Part shown: one piece after another, positions 63,585-64,000 of the stretch
Numbering within the stretch: position 1 is the first letter of the stretch
Layout: each line of letters begins with the position of its first letter
Origin: VAZQ01 sp963816745
GTDB taxonomy: Bacteria; Pseudomonadota; Alphaproteobacteria; Rhizobiales; Xanthobacteraceae
Direction of reading: 5' to 3'
DNA: 64,000 nt
Assembly (NCBI GenBank): GCA_963816745.1
Contig: CAWFLQ010000013.1
Coordinates: forward strand, 998,588-1,062,587
The notes under the pieces: generated by a model
Database searches by the model: none
The model's input: the letters and a program-made list of their open reading frames with translations, nothing else
Told to the model about the DNA's origin: nothing
Made by a program: the position numbers and the translations under genes

Positions 63585-64000
63585 TTTCCCGCCTGCACCT
63601 GTTTCTCTTGAGCTCTTTAAGCTCTCGTCCTTGCCCCTTCCCTGACTCCGCCGACGGCGAAGACAGCGGCTGGGCACATCCCAACGCGCAAAACGGAAGA
63701 GCGCCTTCCGCTCCCGGTGCGTTGGCGCTCACCCGTTTGACAGAGGACCGCGCCGCGCGAATGCGAGGCGGTCATGCACTTCTCACCTGACAGTCGGTCG
63801 TCAGAGGCAGCGTTTGAGCTTCATTCCTCGAGGCTGGTGACGCCCCTCCGCAGCCACAAGAGACCCAATGATCTCAAAGGTTTAGCGGATAACGGGCACG
63901 CCGTTCCGAGCAAGCGAAGCTCACCGCCTGCCGAAAAGTGGGCGGTATGTATCGGCGGGAGGAGGCGAAGTCAAGGCGCAAAGGGCCGGAAAATCGAGGT
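63585..64000. other. Non-coding region upstream of rpsL
   Basis: About 415 bp without a supported gene. It holds the hairpin at 63694-63710 and a longer alternative pairing GAGCGCC/GGCGCTC (63699-63705 with 63724-63730). The rpsL promoter should be here; hexamers were not assigned. Most of an upstream gene (rpoC would be expected) lies beyond the window. Confidence 0.5.
63694..63710 (-). terminator. Hairpin with T4 upstream of rpsL
   Basis: Coding-strand CGGAAG-GCGCT-CTTCCG-TTTT, about 110 nt before the rpsL start. It is either the terminator of an upstream operon (rpoBC expected) or a leader attenuator. The overlapping GAGCGCC/GGCGCTC pairing is mutually exclusive with it. Confidence 0.5.

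Overview
The window is high-GC chromosomal DNA from an alphaproteobacterium, most likely Hyphomicrobiales (rhizobial order, near Bradyrhizobium, Rhodoplanes or Pseudolabrys). This rests on protein resemblance recalled from memory: the SinR-type XRE regulator, the stand-alone FliN-like protein beside lipB, an Atp12 chaperone, a Bug/TctC receptor and a long str-S10-spc-alpha ribosomal cluster. The genus is not settled. There is no CRISPR array, transposase or intact prophage.

Left part (1-17.4 kb): three secreted polysaccharide deacetylases in tandem, tRNA-Leu(GAG), a FliN-like SpoA protein divergent from lipB, a gamma-glutamylcyclotransferase/acylphosphatase pair, a biotin-dependent acyl-CoA carboxylase alpha subunit, a ring-cleaving dioxygenase homologue, a 1-Cys peroxiredoxin, a membrane diguanylate cyclase, a MOSC protein beside a protease-like protein that has lost its catalytic triad, an XRE regulator, a glycosyltransferase and a CI-like S24 repressor next to tRNA-Arg(TCG). 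Middle part (17.5-43 kb): mixed housekeeping and accessory metabolism, including a thioesterase, a phosphoesterase, a Bug receptor, cyclase plus cupin, a CoA transferase, the carboxylase beta subunit, Atp12, a flavin monooxygenase, a three-gene 2-oxoacid:ferredoxin oxidoreductase module with its own Fe-S flavoprotein, an ArsR/AHSA1 pair with a clear palindromic operator, a pseudouridine synthase, rarA and degP, a membrane spermidine-synthase-like protein, a diheme cytochrome c and a secreted ankyrin protein.

Right part (43-64 kb): one almost unbroken minus-strand ribosomal super-cluster, in transcription order rpsL-rpsG-fusA-tuf-rpsJ-rplC-rplD-rplW-rplB-rpsS-rplV-rpsC-rplP-rpmC-rpsQ-rplN-rplX-rplE-rpsN-rpsH-rplF-[small ORF]-rplR-rpsE-rpmD-rplO-secY-[second secY]-adk-rpsM-rpsK-rpoA-rplQ. 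It departs from the textbook order in three ways. A complete second SecY paralogue lies between secY and adk and lacks the invariant SecA-related arginine. A 64-codon ORF lies between rplF and rplR. The EF-Tu has a longer, non-canonical switch I. Several products also carry Lys/Ala/Pro-rich tails (L5, L29, S19, Adk).

Caution: ten genes, including essential rplD, rplW and rplE, are broken by single-base shifts, nearly all consistent with one extra base and two of them in A4/T4 runs. These are most simply assembly or sequencing errors and are annotated here as intact genes with the shift point noted. Two paired-hairpin palindromic repeats (about 14.1 and 39.6 kb) share a common design and appear to belong to one dispersed repeat family.
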